In this document: positions 1 through 10,890 of the stretch, piece after piece | Position numbering within the stretch: position 1 is the first letter of the stretch | How the letters are laid out: each line of letters opens with the position of its first letter | DNA from: Capronia americana | Lineage: Eukaryota; Ascomycota; Eurotiomycetes; Chaetothyriales; Herpotrichiellaceae | Assembly: GCA_016110215.1 (NCBI GenBank) | Contig: JADWQD010000003.1 | Location: forward strand, 1,550,001-1,614,000 | Length of the DNA stretch: 64,000 nt | Direction of reading: 5' to 3' | Notes under the pieces: model-generated | The model's input: only the letters and a program-made list of their open reading frames with translations | Databases searched by the model: none | What the model was told of the DNA's origin: nothing | Position numbers and translations under genes: made by a program

Positions 1-3000
1 GATCCTTAGTCAACAACCTGCCCTAAAGCGCTGGGTGGCGGCTTACAACGAGTTGGCACATCCATTCGCTCCGATTGACGAAACCTTCAAGTCTATGTTG
101 CCGATCGCAGCATACTTCGGGATGGGCACATGGGTTAGAAACTTCGAAGGCGACCCGGAGGAAAATGGTTTAGCCTTTGTGCAAGCTTCAAAGCGTGGGC
201 ATGAGACTTTTGTTCGAAGACTGTTGAAGGAATCAAAATACACTCCTAGCATTGATGATCCTTTTTTGCAACAAGCCACGAGAGCTGCCTCTTATTTCGC
301 TCACCACGGTGTCCTTCAAGAGATCATTCCGCTTCTGCCGAAGAAGCTTGAGACTAGTCAGCCTTGGTTGGATGAGTTGCTTTGTCGAGCCTCTTATTTG
401 GGCTGGGCTGACGTTGTGGAGGCTCTTCTAAGCATAGGCGTGCCTGTCAACCCACCAGCTGTACGCCGCGGAATGACCCCTTTACATCTTGCTAGCCGCA
501 TGGCACAAGTGGAAGCGATGAAAATACTTTTGGAGGCGGGTGCCAGTACATCTTCGGTAACCATTCAGACCGGCGGGACGCCGTTGCATGTCGCCGCCGC
601 TCACGGATCCGTCGAAGTAATAGAATTACTATTCAAGGCCGGGGCCGACGTTGGAGCACAGGATAGTTTTGGCGACATACCACTGCAGGGCGCATGCCAA
701 AAAGGTCACCATGCAATGGTCGAACTCCTGGCGGCACATAAGTCGACTGAAAGGGATATGGTCGATGGCTACAATCCTCTTACCGACCAACACGATGTTC
801 CTCCGATGATGTTCGCCATCGAGCTAGGTTACCCGAAGATTGCGGAAGTCCTTCTCCGCCACGGAGCCAACCCAGATATCGAAGACGAGTACGGTACGGC
901 GCTGCTGCAATCTGTCCAGTTCGGACGCCTTGAAATCGCTCGGTTGCTCCTCGGACGTAATGCAGACGCGAACAAGGTTCGCCCGGAGACTGTTCCTGCC
1001 ATTGTCGAGGCAGCCGCTCGCGAAAACCTCGAAATGATTGAACTACTTCTCAAGCATGGGGCCGACCCTGAAAAAAAGGAATTGCCCGGCGCTTCTTCCG
1101 GCTTCCAGCGCACAGCCTTGCAATTAGCAGTGCAACATGGCTTGACGAAGACGGTGAAGTTGTTGCTGGACCGTGGTGCCAATCCCGATGCCGTGGACGG
1201 CGACGGGTGGACTGCGATATGGACGGCCGCAGTCTACGAAAATGTCGAGATCGCAAGATACCTTGCCCAGGCTGGGGCTGACCTTCGCTCTGTGTGCGGG
1301 GGGCTGAATCATGCCCCCTTGCACGCCGGGGCAGGGAACGCTGAGCTCGTGCGAGTCTTGCTCGAATACGGGGCCGATGTAAACCAGGAGTCGGATTCTG
1401 GCACACCAATAGAGCTTGCTGCTACAGATAATTATGCAGAGTCGTTGGGACTGATGCTAGCCGACAGGAGATCCAAACCCGATTTAAAGTCTGACAAGTT
1501 GGCTAAGGCATTCAGGACTGCCATCACAGAGGGGTATGTCGAGGTCGCCAGCCTTTTACTCGAAGCCGGTATGGACGTGAATTCCAAAATGCTTAATGGC
1601 GATCCTGTCCTTGTGGCGGCCCTCGAGGGCGGCAATGCCGAGATGGTGGAGACTCTCCTTCAATATCACCCTGATCTGACATTTGAATCCCCATTGGGCG
1701 AAGGTATGCTGCATCGTATCACTACGGAAACACCTAAAGAATCGATAAAACGGCTTGTCAACGCCGGGGCTAGATTGGACTTGCTAGACAACAAGCAAGA
1801 GACGGCATTGTCCCGAGCCGCTCGTCACTCGACCCCGGAGGTTGTCGAGTATCTTGAATCCAAGTACCCTAAAGCCAAAAACATTGTGGGTATGCGTGGG
1901 ACGCCATTGAACATGGCCTGTCGAGAAGGGTCCCTGGGCAACGTCAAAGCACTGGTGGAACTCGGCTCTGATGTCAACTCTCCGGGCAGTTGGTTTTCAG
2001 GAACACCGCTGGTGTCGGTGTGCTTCAGATCTGGTGACGATGATGAGAAAGACGTGATGATCCAATATCTTCTTGACAACGGCGCAAAGACCAACACTCG
2101 CGGCGGCATGCTCGCCTATCCACTCAACACGGCCTGTCTCAGGACCTCGTCCAGTATCATCAAACTTCTTCTCCGTAACGAAGCTGATACTGACGTGCAG
2201 GATTCCATGGGCCGGCGACCGGTTCATTTCGCATCGTACAATTCGGTTGAGGCTCTCGACGCGCTTGCTCCGGTCGATGCTGCCTACGGAGAGAAGGATT
2301 ACTCCGGGAGGGTGGCACTCCACTACGCGGCTGCAAGTGGCCAGCTGCAACTTCTCGAAACCGTCTGGGCTCGTTCTCAACTTGCTGGCATCCCTATCGA
2401 TGTGCGAGACAACGATGATTGGACTCCTCTCTTATGGGCTGCAAGATCCGCCCAAATCTGGGGTCCCTCACGGGAATCGGAGGAGACCCACGATGAAGTG
2501 GTGGCATGGCTTCTCGACAAAGGCGCCAATGTAGAGGCCTCTGGTCGGGCCTTGAACAAGGAATGGATACCTTATGAAGTTGCAGCCTATGACCAGGGCT
2601 CGCCGAGTTTTCTGCATAGACTCGGACAGAAGCTGGACGCTCCAAGGAGACGGCGCATGAGAGCGAAGAAGGGCGACCCGGCATTTGGACTCTATTGCGA
2701 TTTCTGCTTGATGGTGAGTCAATGAACCGTTCCTTTGTACTAATACTGAGCATTGTGAAATTTTCTGCTAATACCGAAGGGTCCGGGCAGGCAGTCTACG
2801 GGTTGTTCTTCAAATGCACCACATGCGACGATTTCATCCTCTGTTTTAAGTGCAGCCAAGCCAGGCACGACTTGCATCCAGGCCACGACTTCAACGATGA
2901 AGGGGATGAGCGCGAAGACTCAGAGTCAGACTCGGATTCGATGGAAGAATCTTATTCCCATCGGCCGGTGTTTCAGAGAGAGGAAACGGCAAACATCGAT

Positions 3001-3210
3001 GGTGCGGCGGGCGATGATATGATGGAAGACCTGGACTTAATACACACCGACGACCTTGATGAGGTGGTCATCACCGACGAAGACATCTATGTGCCTGCCA
3101 TCACCGATGAAGCGCTGGACCTAGTAGTCTCCAGAGATTCGAGGAGCTCCAGTGCTGAGCCGCCCGGCACGGCTGCCGCTGCCGTTGCCATGAGTGACAT
3201 CGAAAGCTAA
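1..3210 (+). CDS. Ankyrin-repeat protein with C-terminal ZZ zinc finger, 5' truncated by window
   Basis: The frame is open from base 2 with no start, so the gene begins outside the window and at least 1043 residues remain. Exon 1 ends at 2713 and exon 2 runs 2791-3210; intron 2714-2790 starts GTGAGT and ends GGGCAG. More than a dozen ankyrin repeats are visible (TPLHLA, TPLHVAA, ALHYAAASGQ). Splicing builds a ZZ-type finger: YCDFC before the intron, KCTTC and CFKC after it, then the H..H pair (HDLHPGH). The tail is acidic, Asp/Glu/Ser-rich. In fungi, ankyrin arrays of this type usually follow a NACHT or similar NTPase in NOD-like receptors for non-self recognition; that upstream part is not in view, so the NLR assignment is inference. 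The intron falls inside the ZZ domain, which strongly supports the join. Confidence 0.88.
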
Positions 3211-3656
3211 GCTCCTGTCCTTAGCAGATAGTGCGCTAGGCCCGCAATGACTTTTAGCTGGGTGAGAAAATTGCCTTCTTCATTCTTCTTCCTGACATCG
3301 CTGGTTGCTACAAGGTCGTGCTGCTGCTCCTCCAACCCCGTCAACCCACCAACTGCCTAGACAGTCTGATTTCTCCTTACGAGGCAGCAGGCCAGGCAGA
3401 CCGAGCTGCGCCAGAATCTTGCATCTCTACATGAGTCTTCGGAGCCGAGAAATACAAACAACAGCTGCTCAAACAGTCCTTGAAGACCTAGCCTAGGCAA
3501 CCTAGGTAATCAGTGGCCATGCCCCTATGCTCCGCTCGGATCCCCATCCCCATATCCAGGTGCATTCATTATTGTTCAGTTCTCCCCAGCTAGAGCTCGA
3601 GCGAACTCTTCCTCGCTGTCGACGACATTCTAGCGTATGCAGCGCTTTGGGAAGAG
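3211..3656. other. Intergenic, no gene seen
   Basis: Short frames only, none with family resemblance. The right part may be older, more decayed sequence of the retroelement that follows. Confidence 0.5.
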
Positions 3657-4443
3657 GTGACCGCGCGAGACAAGGTTGGACCCTCCGTCCTCGAAGCTCT
3701 TCAGAGCAACCAGCAACGGCACGCCCACGTGCGATTATCAGACTGTGAAAATAGACAAGGCGGCCGCCTCGTTGTTAACGGTAAGCAATATATGCCCAAC
3801 CCAACGGGACTACGTGCAAAGATCTGTCAGCACCTCCACGATTCGGCGCCGGCAGGACACCCGGCACGCAATGATGACCACCCTTATGTATTGAAACTAC
3901 CGGTTCCAAGGCCTACCAAGGCTTATAGCTAGATGGATACGTTACTGTGATGTCTGTAAGCGAAAGAAGCCATCTCGAGAAGCTTATCAAGGATGGCTTC
4001 CATCTCTCGAACTCCCCACAAAGACGATGGACCGATACAGCGATGCACTATATTGGACCCACTCTCTCAATTACCTTTCTCGGCGTCACGTATCGACGAC
4101 ATATGCTCACTGCCACCAACCGACTTACGAAATTGAGAAAATTTCTACCGACAGTAGGACAGGCAGCGGAGGATGCTGCGAACGCCTTCTACTGGTATAT
4201 TAGTATGGAAACTCCACGGTCCCCTTGAAAGGCAAGTGTCTGACCAAGGTACGCAATGGTTTTCAGAGCTTTGGAAGCATGAGTCAACGACTCGCCATTG
4301 AATCGCGGATTTCCACAGCATACCACCCGGAAACACATGGAAGGTCCGAACGAAACAATGAATCCCTAATTCACTACCTTCGAGCCTACGTGAATCACTT
4401 ACAGAACTATTGGGCACAGACTACGCCGGATTGCTTGCTCTGA
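3657..4443 (+). pseudogene. Decayed Ty3/gypsy (chromovirus-type) integrase fragment
   Basis: Three short frames, interrupted by stops and shifts, resemble successive parts of a Ty3/gypsy integrase. At 3760-3890 there is a histidine/cysteine-type zinc-binding remnant (LRAKICQHLHDS, AGHPAR). At 3947-4200 there is a core start (MHYIGP, NRLTKLRKF). At 4225-4443 there is the core end (ISTAYHPETHGRSERNNES and YLRAYVNHLQ). No reverse transcriptase, RNase H, gag or LTR is seen, so this is a fragment. It cannot encode a working protein. It marks past transposon activity beside the ankyrin gene. Whether repeat-induced point mutation caused the stops could be tested by dinucleotide bias, which I did not compute. 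Confidence 0.8.
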
Positions 4444-4571
4444 AGGGTTTCGGCCAAGCAGAATCCAGTGCTACCTAGTTTCAAGGTCCTCGATGAGTCG
4501 TATTCGGAAACAATCAGTGTCGGGTCGCACGCTTGCTGCGCAACTCTCTGTTATGCACATGTCACATACTG

Positions 4572-4577
4572 TATAAA
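4572..4577 (+). promoter_or_regulatory. TATA box of the methyltransferase
   Basis: TATAAA sits 61 bp before the ATG at 4638. This supports that start over an upstream non-ATG extension of the frame. Confidence 0.5.
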
Positions 4578-4637
4578 GAGTCGTTATTCAGCGCGCAGTT
4601 CCCTCCTTATCAGCAACGTAAAATCAAACTCGACAAC

Positions 4638-5525
4638 ATGGAACAATCGGCGCCTAAACAGATCACCGCAGCCGAGCATTTCAACAATTATGCTGCAAAG
4701 TACGAGGAAAACACCGGCGGCTCTACAAGAGTCGTAGCACATCACCTCGCGAAGATCGGCTCGCCGCTAAGATCTGGAGCGCGTCTTCTTGATAATGCAT
4801 GCGGAACCGGCATCATGATAGATGAAATTCTGTCACTCGTCAACGACCGAGACGTGAAAGAGAGCATTCGAATCACCGCCGTAGACGCGGCGCCGGCGAT
4901 GATCGAGGCCATCAGATCTAAAAATGAAGCACGATGGAACTTTACCAGTGACCAGCTTTCGGCAGTGGCACTCCCTGCTGAGGAGTTGCAGTCTCTCCCA
5001 GATGACTTTTTCACCCACTCCTACACCAACTTTGGCTTCCAGTTCTTCAAAGATCCAACGATTGCGGCTCGTCACCTGCACCGCACGCTGGTACCGGACG
5101 GAACTGCGTATGCCACTGCCTGGGCCGATCTGGGGTACATGGCCGCGATCGAGAAGGCATCTGCGGAGATTCGACCAGGGCAACCACCCCTTACCCTGCC
5201 ATTCCAGAGGGATTGGTATACTCCCTCACATATCGAGAAGGTCATGCGAGATGGAGGGTTCGTTGATGTACAGGTCCATCAGCAGAATGGCCGCTTCACC
5301 GCACCCACTGTGGAGAGACTTGCTGAAATGTTGAGCGAGGGCTTCAAAACCCTTGCATCGATGCAGGGATGGGCTGACGAGGATAGTGCAAAGCTGGTTG
5401 ACACATTGCCGACATTTTTGCGGTCCTTGGACACTCTCACCGAGGATGATACAGGCGTGTGGATACCCATGCTAGCAAATGTCGCCGTGTGCAAGAAATC
5501 GGATAAGGCTTTAACGCTGGTGTAG
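4638..5525 (+). CDS. SAM-dependent methyltransferase (class I)
   Basis: This is a single exon of 295 residues. Start 4638 was chosen because it is the first ATG after a TATAAA; the open frame extends upstream only through non-ATG codons. Motif I, LLDNACGTG, lies near residue 50. An acidic strand-2 end (ITAVDAAPAMIEA) and a post-motif region (SYTNFGFQFFKDP) follow, giving the usual Rossmann order of small-molecule methyltransferases related to UbiE/Methyltransf_25. The substrate cannot be told from sequence. Similar enzymes often sit in secondary-metabolite or detoxification loci, but no backbone synthase is nearby. It has no signal peptide or membrane segment, so a cytosolic location is likely. 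Confidence 0.85.
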   Translation: MEQSAPKQITAAEHFNNYAAKYEENTGGSTRVVAHHLAKIGSPLRSGARLLDNACGTGIMIDEILSLVNDRDVKESIRITAVDAAPAMIEAIRSKNEARWNFTSDQLSAVALPAEELQSLPDDFFTHSYTNFGFQFFKDPTIAARHLHRTLVPDGTAYATAWADLGYMAAIEKASAEIRPGQPPLTLPFQRDWYTPSHIEKVMRDGGFVDVQVHQQNGRFTAPTVERLAEMLSEGFKTLASMQGWADEDSAKLVDTLPTFLRSLDTLTEDDTGVWIPMLANVAVCKKSDKALTLV

Positions 5526-6512
5526 ATGGCCAAGCGTTCACCCCATTGAGCTGCCATCCCCACGACACAAGTTTCCACGACACAAGTTTCTCTCCCAGAA
5601 GCCACTGAAATCGATTGCTCCTAAGAGCTTCGTAGCTGGATATCCGTCCCCTTCGGCAACAATTAGTCTGGTACATACTTCGAGTGACAAGCTGATCGCA
5701 GAAGTGCGAGATCTCCGCTCGAACTGGAGACAAATGCAACATGATATCCGGCCACGAGCAGATTTTTCTAGGCTGGGTTGACGCATTGTCATGAGACGAA
5801 CATAGAAAGCCAGAATCGGTCGAGACTATACCATTATCTCGGAAGCAATGTGCTTGCACTTACCATTTCCCGTTGGTCGGTTTGAGGACCTTAAAAGTCA
5901 TGTGACTGTACCCGGGTGACAGTATTCGTTGATTCCTCCCTCCACACCTCATGCGTTCCAATACTCGAGAGGAGTGCCTAGAGTCAATGACCAGTCGCGC
6001 CTTGGCTGCTAGAAGATCACCGTTGTATACCTACCTGGACTCGGCGCTGCTCATTGCCCCTCACCAGAACGTGCGATTGGCAACCGAACCCGAAACCCTG
6101 GTCATGATGTCTATGCGAAGAGACAAGTACAAGGAGAACATCGACCTCACCAGGGCCAACGTGGCGAAGCCCATGTGCGGGACTTGCAAGAGACGGACCC
6201 GAAGAGAAACGCACAAGAGAAACAAGAGCGTCCAGATAGACAAATGCACCGCGATGCCATCATAGGCCACGGGTTGATTGCCCAAGTCCACGCTGCGTTG
6301 GTGACGGTGCTTCTTTGCCAAGCCTTAATGCACGTGACCACCAGCGCCAAAGGCTTGGCAGGTCGGAAAACTTTCTTAACACTCATTTTTGGCTCTGTTG
6401 ATGGATTCCACCTCACCACCGAGTAATGCGAATGTGCTCGATTGCTGCTATTTCCCATCTCTCCTGGCAAGTATTGAGCCATACCCATGTTCCTGGCATG
6501 CTGGGCTGAGTA
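5526..6512. other. Intergenic, no convincing gene
   Basis: Several overlapping frames of about 80-140 codons exist on both strands, but none shows a domain, signal peptide or plausible splice partner. The stretch holds the 3' ends of the convergent methyltransferase and zincophore genes. Confidence 0.5.
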
Positions 6513-7486
6513 TCAAGTGCAATGCACGTCGCCATCATCATGGGTATGGCATTCCTGGCACCCGTTAGCCTCGGACGACAATATGGCTATGATATCACTT
6601 ACTGCTGCTGCTGAGGTTGTGGTCGATGGCGATGGCGATCCCGATGCCGAATCTTGCGTTGGTGTAGCGCCGCCGTCTGCTGCCGTGTCGTCCGGTCCCG
6701 GACATCCGACTCCTGGTACAGCTATGTCATACGCGTACACTTCCAGAGCAAAATACTGCAGAGCATCACTGTCTCTGGTCGACAACGTTGCATTGTGCTC
6801 TGCTATTTCAAGCATGTCTTGGTAGTCTTCCGAATAATGGCCGACTGCACCTTCTCCGAACGATGGTATGTGGTACAAGCGATGCATCAAGTCCGAAGCC
6901 CAGAAAGTGTTGGTCTCGGATTCGGCGACATTGTATCCCAAAGCGCACATCTGTATCAGCGACCTTCGAGTCTCAAATGACAGCGGACAGATGACGGTCT
7001 CGTTCGTGGCGTTCGTCCCACGCCAGTGCCCTCCCCATCCTGCTTCCATGTCAGCAAATAGAGGCTTAGAGCGTCTGTGAACCTACCTTCGAGTGCACAA
7101 TTGCCGTCTGGATTATCGCATCTGAACAAAGATGAGCCTCTGTCGCCGCTCACAATTTTGTCGAGATAGCCAACGACTTCGCCAGAAGGTGCGTCGCCGA
7201 AGTACTTTCGATACTGCTCCGAGCTATTGGCATAACGAAGGACATGTTGCTTTGCATGCTGTGCCAGGTCGACGGTCTCGGCGAGAGCAGCACGAAGTTG
7301 TCGGGCCTCACTGGCGTTACAAGACGCATGGATTTGGAATTCGGTCACCGCTCCTGCATTCCATGCTGTAGCACTTTGTTTAGGAGCAAGATCATCATTC
7401 TGTCGTGCTTGAAGGGGCAGGGCTGATGTTGGGACCGCAGTTGCCAGAAAGAAGAGTGTAAGGAGTATGGTTGAAATGGCTGACAT
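6513..7486 (-). CDS. aspf2: Secreted zincophore, Aspf2/Pra1 (HRXXH) family
   Basis: Two exons, 7486-7087 and 7039-6513, with a 47-nt intron (7086-7040), encode 308 residues. A signal peptide with hydrophobic core TILLTLFFLATAVPTSA precedes the mature protein. The zinc-binding HRLYH motif typical of the HRXXH family lies at about residues 186-190, after the conserved WGGHWRG. Cysteines and N-glycosylation sites (NATNET) fit a secreted fold. A Ser/Thr linker leads to a C-terminal CHTH...HC motif. In Aspergillus fumigatus and Candida albicans such proteins bind extracellular zinc and work with a surface ZIP transporter encoded next door. Here the next gene upstream, divergently transcribed, is exactly such a transporter. 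The symbol is by family resemblance. Confidence 0.9.
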
Positions 7487-7862
7487 CTTGACAGATTTGG
7501 TAGGACTGGAATTCTTGCACGACAGCTTGACCATTTCCCTTCGGTTCTGCCAGCTATAAGTACTCAGAAGCTCTCGTCCTCTCGGCCGTATTGCCGCCCA
7601 AGTCTGCTCTGATGTCGAGATGGAACGACGACTCCGTTCACTCGACGTCACTTTGCCCCTCCCATCCGAAGTTTCGGCTATCTCAAGTCCCTTTGAGCAA
7701 TTGCGACCGATCGGTGTGTCTAGCGCAATGAATTTTGCTTGCACGTGGGGAGTAGCAATGTCCACACTGTCTGGTCAATACCCTTCTGTAGGTACCACTT
7801 CATGCAGAACTTGGCATAGCCGCCGAGCTTCCATGCGGACCTTGGCGCCTCCGCCCCAGTTG

Positions 7863-7911
7863 CCAAGATGAGGACCCTTGGCATCCCGCTGAGCTTTCCA
7901 AGATGAGGACC
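7863..7911. repeat. Two 14-bp direct repeats carrying regulatory cores
   Basis: CCAAGATGAGGACC occurs exactly at 7863-7876 and 7898-7911, 35 bp apart. Each copy runs into a CTTG-containing box, so a binding-site unit appears duplicated. Confidence 0.8.
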
Positions 7912-8022
7912 TTGAGGGACCAGCCAACCTCCTCCGAAAGCGAGGACCTTAAGCGATGGCACCCGCGCTTCTTGGCATTTTCCACTCGCAATGGTGTCCG
8001 CCGACGATCCAAGTGATATGTG

Positions 8023-8033
8023 CTTGGCCAAGG
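8023..8033. promoter_or_regulatory. Overlapping PacC- and ZafA-type palindrome
   Basis: CTTGGCCAAGG contains a PacC-type core on each strand, and its right half runs directly into CAAGGT (8029-8034). It lies 183 bp before the transporter ATG. Confidence 0.5.
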
Positions 8034-8216
8034 TACATTAGATACCTCGGATATGTTGAATCTGTTACTCAATCAATGTGGAAATCGACCAAGTGGGAGA
8101 TCTGACATCGGTGATGGCACACGAGCAAGTCTTGTGTTCCACTGTGTGCGCTCCTACAAATGTCGATGGGCTCTTCGAATTTTGCACAATGTAACTGACC
8201 TGCCGCTCGATTCACC

Positions 8217-9824
8217 ATGATACTGACCAGGACCATCCTTTTGCTCGCATTCGCCCTGCAGGCAAGATGCCAAGTAACATATACAGGATGTCACAATCAT
8301 AGCTCGGTTGAGTACGCTCACGGAATCCAAGCTCGGTCGGTACGTGCTGACATCTCAGGTATTGCTACGGTCCTGATGGCGAAGAGACTCCTTTAACTAC
8401 TTATTCAGCCCCACCTCCAGCCACACTCACGAATGCACCGGATTCTGCATTCGATGCCGCAACTACTACCAGCAGTGGTCAGACCACTGCCGTTACTGGA
8501 TGCCATTTGCACGACTCGGAAATTGTGTGCATCAACGGAAATGGCGAAGAGGTCTTCGTCGAAGCGTCCGCGACGGCAGAGCCTCCAGCCCAGTACACCG
8601 GCTGCCACACACATGGCGAAGAGCAGTTCTGTATCGCACCTGACGGCGGCGAAGTCTTGGTACTACTGCTCGAAGACCATTCGGATGAACATGAGGAACA
8701 TGATGATGCTGAAGAAGGTGGCGGCGAGGGTGAAAACTGCCACTTCCATGCTGGCGTCGAGCATTGTGTTGGCGCGGGCGAGTCGGAGTCATCTACAGAG
8801 TCCAGCCAGACTTGCAACTTACGCACGCGAGATTATGACATCCCACTCAGAGTAGGAACCCTCTTCGCAGTCCTGATCACCAGCAGCATTGGTGTGTTCG
8901 GTCCCATCTTTCTCAACCAGCTCCCATTTGGAGCGGTAGGTGGGGTCGCCCTATCAATAATGAAGCAATTCGGCACAGGCGTCATTGTTTCCACCGCTTT
9001 TGTGCATGTAAGTCTCCGGACTCTAGCCTCGGGGGATCGGTTCTGACGAGAACCAGCTTTACACTCATGCATCTTTGATGTTCGCAAACGAATGCCTCGG
9101 GCGACTGAGCTACGAAGCTACGACTTCAGCCATTGTGATGGCAGGCATTTTCCTCGCGTTTCTTGTCGAATACGTTAGTCATCGTATTGTCCTGCTGCGC
9201 GCTCAAAGGTCCGATGGAACAGCAGCAAGTCAAACCGCCGACAGGGAACCCTCGTCACCAGACAAGACGGCGCCACAGCAGACTTTGGCGACGTTTGCTG
9301 ATCACCATCTCCCATCATCAGGTCTCAGTCAAAATACATACCTCAGTGTTCTGGTCATGGAAGCCGGCATCATCTTTCACTCCATTCTGATTGGACTTAC
9401 CCTCGTCGTCGCAGGGGATTCGTACTACATCACCCTGTTCATCGTCATTGTATTCCACCAGTTCTTCGAAGGAGTGGCATTGGGTTCACGCATTGCGCTG
9501 TTGTCTGGCTCCCGACACCCTATGTTGCACAAACTCTTGATGGCCACAGCGTTCGCATTAATCACACCACTGGGTATGGCGATTGGGTTGGGTGTGCTCA
9601 ATCACTTCAACGGCAACGACCCATCGACCATTGTGGCAATAGGCACACTTGACGCGTTGAGCGCTGGAATATTGTTGTGGGTCGGCGTAGTCGACATGTG
9701 GGCAAGAGACTGGGTGATCGTGGGCGGCGAGCTCGTTGATGCAAGGCTTGGCAAAGTCCTTTATGCTGGCCTGTCGCTCGTGTCTGGAATGGTGCTGATG
9801 GGTGTTTTGGGCAAATGGGCGTGA
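8217..9824 (+). CDS. zrfC: Plasma-membrane zinc transporter, ZIP family (ZrfC/Zrt1 type)
   Basis: Three exons, 8217-8311, 8359-9007 and 9057-9824, encode 503 residues. The 47-nt first intron (8312-8358) is supported because splicing completes a motif, CHNHSSVEYC. The N-terminus is a signal peptide (ILLLAFALQA), then a long extracellular arm with four C-H-x-H-x5-C motifs at about residues 25-34, 80-89, 114-123 and 159-168. An Asp/Glu/His stretch lies near 137-151. The ZIP membrane core follows from about residue 190, with STAFVH, MEAGIIFHSILIG and FHQFFEGVALGSR, the metal-site helices. A cytosolic His-containing loop (DHHLPSSG) lies between. The four-motif arm is the hallmark of the neutral/alkaline-pH transporter ZrfC. 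It is paired head-to-head with the zincophore gene. Confidence 0.92.
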
Positions 9825-10890
9825 TACGACTCGATCGTGGCGTCGAAGCCCTCGCTCACCCCTCACTGGATGTCACGGCCGGAGAAACAGGCGGCAGCAA
9901 CGTTGATCCAGCCCTGGACGGGGTCCGGCTCGTGGTAGACAGCGAGGACGTTCATTGAGTCCAACTCTGGAAGTTATGCCGACGAGGAAAATGAATCAGG
10001 GTGTACGAGTAGACAATTCTCAACGCATCGCGAATGGTCCTCGTGTCGATCAGGGAATAAATCCACCCCACCGGAGAATGACGCTTCCGCTACAAGCTCC
10101 GGGGCACAAGTTAAGACGAGATGAAAAGCAAAGTAAGAGGGGAAAGAGGGAGACGAGGAAGACAAACCAGGCACGGAATTCCATAAGAGAGAATATAAGA
10201 AGGGGGAAAACTTGTCCGGTGTTACACTCGCCTAAGGCAGCGTCGCTCCACGATGGTCCGCCAGCTTCTTCGCTTTCGAACCCGTTGAAGAGTACGGTAG
10301 GTCTGTAGAAGTGACAAGCGAAGTGAATGTCCTAGCATCCCAAGATGAGGCACCTGTTATGCCGTCCCGAGGCACTTCGAATATTGACCTCGTACCTTCG
10401 CCAAGTTGCCCCGATGATAATGAGGCTGAACAAGGCTAGCCTTGGGTATAGGTTTCCAAGTCAGGGTGACGACGGCGGCAATGCACGTCCGTCGCGATCA
10501 TGACCAGGTGTCATTCGAACGTTCACCAGATGCTCGGTTCCACAGGGCGACCCTAAGCGGCTAGTATACATTTCTGAGCCGTGTCCAGGCATATTTGAGC
10601 GCACTCAGGAGTAACCCTAAGCACAGCCGTGCTCGCTGAGAGGTGGTGGGATCAGGCCAAAAGGGTCAAGCGCTGCATCTACTGTACAATGATTCTCAAA
10701 CTTAGATTAATAGCAGACGACCTGAAATCCTAATGGTACATGACCTACTTAACGCACAACACAGACCAACATCTCCTTCTGAGAAAATCATACTAGAATA
10801 CCCTTTCTTTCCAAGAATATGTGGCGAGATGGCTCCCAAATTATATGAGGATGGATCTCGACACTCGGTCTGGCTGTCGCTCTGGCTTTG
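9825..10890. other. Intergenic, no gene seen
   Basis: About 1 kb. A 117-codon plus-strand frame at 9955-10308 is Arg/Lys-rich, lacks domains and has no splice partner; I consider it chance. It holds the 3' regions of the convergent transporter and metalloprotease genes. Confidence 0.5.

Larger units (their letters stand above)
7487..8216. promoter_or_regulatory. Bidirectional promoter of the zincophore and ZIP transporter
   Basis: These 730 bp separate two divergent start codons and hold no credible gene. They contain three CAAGGT/ACCTTG cores of the kind bound by the zinc regulator ZafA/Zap1 (7839-7844, 7909-7914, 8029-8034) plus a near match ACCTTAAG (7946-7953). PacC-type GCCAAG cores on either strand lie at 7810-7815, 7841-7846, 7862-7867, 7877-7882, 7971-7976 and 8023-8032. 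This predicts induction by zinc starvation with pH modulation, as known for the Aspergillus aspf2-zrfC pair. Confidence 0.75.

Noticed and set aside
829..1409. Antisense frames over the ankyrin gene
   Set aside because: Shadows of a strongly coding strand; Arg/Ser-rich with no family features.
5437..5859. 140-codon minus-strand frame after the methyltransferase
   Set aside because: It overlaps the methyltransferase end and has no domain or splice partner.
7720..8031. 103-codon minus-strand frame in the zinc promoter
   Set aside because: It lies wholly within the shared promoter, its repeats are the regulatory box repeats, and its composition shows no domain or signal.
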